Below, one piece after another: positions 7,040 to 8,328 of a stretch of DNA of 8,328 bases. The position numbers and the translations under genes were made by a program. The notes under the pieces were generated by a model. The model had not been told where the DNA came from, did not search any database, and saw only the letters and a list, made by a program, of their open reading frames with translations. The DNA is from CAZWZG01 sp964638245 (GTDB taxonomy: Bacteria; Pseudomonadota; Alphaproteobacteria; Rhodobacterales; Rhodobacteraceae), in NCBI GenBank assembly GCA_964638245.1, contig CAZWZG010000139.1:1-8328 (forward strand), given 5' to 3'. Position 1 is the stretch's first letter, and every line of letters starts with the position of its first letter.

Positions 7040-7084
7040 CCTTAGGCGCGCTCCGGCGGATGACCGAACGGACGCCGCGCCAGG
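7040..7084 (+). other. GC-rich stem-loop in the rne leader
   Basis: GGCGCG (7045-7050) pairs with CGCGCC (7076-7081). The stem continues as CCT (7040-7042) with AGG (7082-7084) across a two-base bulge. TCCG (7052-7055) and CGGA (7069-7072) can add an inner helix. The loop contains TGACCGAA (7061-7068), which also occurs at 7006-7013 in the upstream GNRA hairpin. Confidence 0.45.
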
Positions 7085-7141
7085 TTTGTTGCGGTGTCGG
7101 AGAAGAAACGCGATGGCCACGGCCTGCAGCTTGGACTGGAC

Positions 7142-7176
7142 CACGGGCGCCCTTGAGGGCGCTGCTGGATCCCGTG
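7142..7176 (+). other. Stem-loop GCGCCC-TTGA-GGGCGC in the rne leader
   Basis: GCGCCC (7147-7152) and GGGCGC (7157-7162) form a perfect 6-bp stem closed by the loop TTGA. CACGG (7142-7146) and CCGTG (7172-7176) extend it as an outer helix with a 3' bulge. No T-run follows, so it does not look like an intrinsic terminator. Both arms recur further downstream in the leader, allowing alternative pairings. Confidence 0.5.
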
Positions 7177-7202
7177 TTGCGCGCCCCATCGCTCCAACAA
7201 AA

Positions 7203-7245
7203 CACCCCAGAACCGACGCGCCCCCAGGGGCGCCTGTTTGGGGTG
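7203..7245 (+). other. Long two-part hairpin just upstream of the rne start codon
   Basis: CACCCCA (7203-7209) pairs with TGGGGTG (7239-7245), extendable by G-U and A-U pairs. An inner perfect stem, GCGCCC (7218-7223) with GGGCGC (7228-7233), closes on CCAG. The hairpin ends 12 bases before the rne ATG at 7258. The only Shine-Dalgarno-like bases in the 12-base gap are AGAAAG (7247-7252). The hairpin could therefore control ribosome access or present the site to RNase E. Confidence 0.6.
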
Positions 7246-7257
7246 CAGAAAGTCACC

Positions 7258-8328
7258 ATGGCCAAGAAAATGCTAATCGACGCCACGCACGCGGAAGAAA
7301 CCCGCGTTGTCGTGGTCGACGGGAATCGTGTCGAAGAATTCGACTTTGAATCGGAGAACAAGCGGCAGCTCGCCGGAAATATTTATCTAGCGAAAGTCAC
7401 ACGTGTAGAGCCGTCTCTTCAGGCGGCCTTCGTGGACTATGGCGGAAATCGCCATGGCTTCCTCGCGTTCTCGGAAATCCACCCCGACTACTACCAAATC
7501 CCGGTCGCTGATCGCGAAGCGCTCCTTGCTGAAGAAGCGGAATATGCGCGCGCTGAGGCCGACGAGGATGAGGCGCCAAAGAAGAAGCGCTCGCGTTCGC
7601 GCAGCCGCTCCAAAGCAGCCAAGACCGAGTCCAAGGATGCGGTCGCAACCGAAGACGCAAAGGCACCCGAAGGCGACAGCCCATCGGGAATGGATGTCGT
7701 GGACACCGACGGCGGTGAAGCGGACGCGTCGCTGGTTGCTGACCTTCCAGAGGGCGAACAAGCCACAGCCGACGCAGAGCCAACACCAGAAGTCGAAGCG
7801 AGCGCCGAAGGTGCTGCCGCCGACGACGCGGACGCGCCAGCGCCCCCTGAGGAGGCAGCCTCACCAGACGCTGAAGCAAAGGATGAGGTACCCTCGGACG
7901 ACGACGATGACGCCGCGAAGGTGGCCGACGCAACCGAACGCGACACATCCATCGAGTCTGTTGCGGACGACGATGTCACTGAAGAAATTCGGGCACCGCG
8001 TCGCCAGCGCGCCCGCCGCTACAAGATCCAGGAAGTCATCAAGGTTCGCCAGATCCTTCTGGTGCAGGTCGTCAAGGAAGAGCGCGGCAACAAGGGCGCG
8101 GCTCTTACGACCTACCTTTCTCTCGCAGGTCGCTACTGCGTCCTGATGCCCAACACCGCCCGAGGCGGCGGGATCAGCCGCAAGATCACCAATGCGACTG
8201 ACCGCAAGAAGCTCAAGGAAATCGCCAACGAGATTGATGTGCCCAAGGGCGCGGGTCTTAGCGTGCGCACGGCCGGGGCGAAGCGGACGAAGACCGAGAT
8301 CAAGCGCGACTACGAGTACCTTCAGCGC
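7258..8328 (+). CDS. rne: RNase E, N-terminal 357 residues (continues past the window)
   Basis: The frame from ATG 7258 stays open to the window end (357 codons, no stop). It begins MAKKMLIDATHAEETRVVVV, the typical alphaproteobacterial RNase E start. RNase E is the single-strand endoribonuclease that initiates mRNA decay, processes rRNA and tRNA, and scaffolds the degradosome. The S1 RNA-binding domain starts near residue 36 (GNIYLAKVTRVEPSLQAAFV, DYGGNRHGFLAFSEI) and is interrupted at about 86-252. It resumes at YKIQEVIKVRQILLVQVV and continues through KEERGNKGAALTTYLSLAGR and LMPNTARGGGISRKI, which match the E. coli enzyme closely. The insert is low-complexity and acidic (Asp, Glu, Ala, Pro), with a basic RS patch KKKRSRSRSRSK at 108-119. 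The DNase I-like catalytic domain, Zn-link and C-terminal scaffold are beyond the window. The start is supported by the conserved N-terminus. Confidence 0.96.
   Translation, partial: MAKKMLIDATHAEETRVVVVDGNRVEEFDFESENKRQLAGNIYLAKVTRVEPSLQAAFVDYGGNRHGFLAFSEIHPDYYQIPVADREALLAEEAEYARAEADEDEAPKKKRSRSRSRSKAAKTESKDAVATEDAKAPEGDSPSGMDVVDTDGGEADASLVADLPEGEQATADAEPTPEVEASAEGAAADDADAPAPPEEAASPDAEAKDEVPSDDDDDAAKVADATERDTSIESVADDDVTEEIRAPRRQRARRYKIQEVIKVRQILLVQVVKEERGNKGAALTTYLSLAGRYCVLMPNTARGGGISRKITNATDRKKLKEIANEIDVPKGAGLSVRTAGAKRTKTEIKRDYEYLQR

Larger units (their letters stand above)
6866..7257 (+). promoter_or_regulatory. Structured non-coding leader (candidate 5' UTR) of rne
   Basis: These 392 bases hold no convincing gene. 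The region starts AT-richer (6880-6945) and then becomes dense in inverted repeats up to the RNase E start codon. TTTTGACCC occurs twice (6908-6916 and 6942-6950), with GGGTCA (6933-6938) between them able to pair with either copy. Further stem-loops are listed separately. Two weak promoter-like pairs exist (TCGACA/TATACG near 6852-6882 and TTGAAC/TATTGT near 6894-6924), both with 19-base spacers, so the transcription start is undetermined. In E. coli, RNase E controls its own mRNA through hairpins in a 361-base 5' UTR; this region has a similar length and position, so the same kind of autoregulation is a reasonable inference. No sequence similarity to the E. coli element was seen. Confidence 0.55.

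Noticed and set aside
7005..7349. A 114-residue open frame (starting MTERSKPTSA) across the rne leader and the first 92 bases of rne.
   Set aside because: It overlaps the well-conserved RNase E start in another frame, has arginine-rich low-quality composition, no family resemblance and no Shine-Dalgarno. The inverted repeats there fit RNA structure better.
7565..7920. Low-complexity GAC/GAG/GCC-rich stretch considered as a DNA tandem repeat.
   Set aside because: No fixed repeat unit is present; the bias comes from the acidic Ala/Pro-rich protein insert it encodes.
7439..8146. A 235-codon + strand open frame overlapping RNase E.
   Set aside because: It is the shifted frame of the acidic low-complexity S1 insert. 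Its translation is Arg/Pro/Thr-rich noise, and the RNase E frame is conserved throughout.

Overview
The window reads as a chromosomal segment from a Rhodobacteraceae (Roseobacter-group) alphaproteobacterium. I infer this from the GC-rich sequence, the frequent GTG starts, the PurC/PurS/PurQ sequence style, a G6/C6 hairpin followed by ATATTT of a kind I associate with intergenic regions of this family, and an RNase E whose S1 domain is split by a long acidic insert. All genes lie on the + strand. I saw no tRNA, rRNA, insertion sequence, CRISPR array or phage gene, so this is mainly core genome.

Positions 1-2135 are a purine-biosynthesis block. It holds the 3' end of purC, a GC-rich palindrome, purS, a zinc-dependent alcohol dehydrogenase, and purQ. 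PurS and PurQ are two of the three parts of the FGAM synthetase complex (with PurL, not in the window). The dehydrogenase sits exactly between them and shares a 4-base stop/start overlap with each, so the three genes are probably co-transcribed and translationally coupled.

Positions 2181-5286 encode a DctB-like membrane histidine kinase and a DctD-like response regulator, 4 bases apart. They would normally sense C4-dicarboxylates and activate sigma-54 promoters, but no dicarboxylate transporter is present here. The regulator has clear receiver, AAA+ and Fis-type DNA-binding parts, yet it lacks the GAFTGA loop that contacts sigma-54 and has an inverted Walker B acidic pair. This is the most unusual protein-level feature in the window.

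Positions 5397-6865 encode a HAD-family phosphatase/phosphomutase and an endonuclease/exonuclease/phosphatase-fold phosphoesterase, joined by a 4-base overlap. Positions 6866-7257 carry no convincing gene and form a strongly structured leader ahead of rne (RNase E). RNase E begins at 7258 and runs off the end of the window. The leader contains several nested stem-loops, including one that ends 12 bases before the rne start codon, and repeated complementary 6-7 base segments that could form competing structures. It is a candidate autoregulatory 5' UTR.

No wholly new multi-gene system is evident. The items most worth a second look are the GAFTGA-less DctD, the rne leader, the dehydrogenase embedded between purS and purQ, and the long S1 insert of RNase E.
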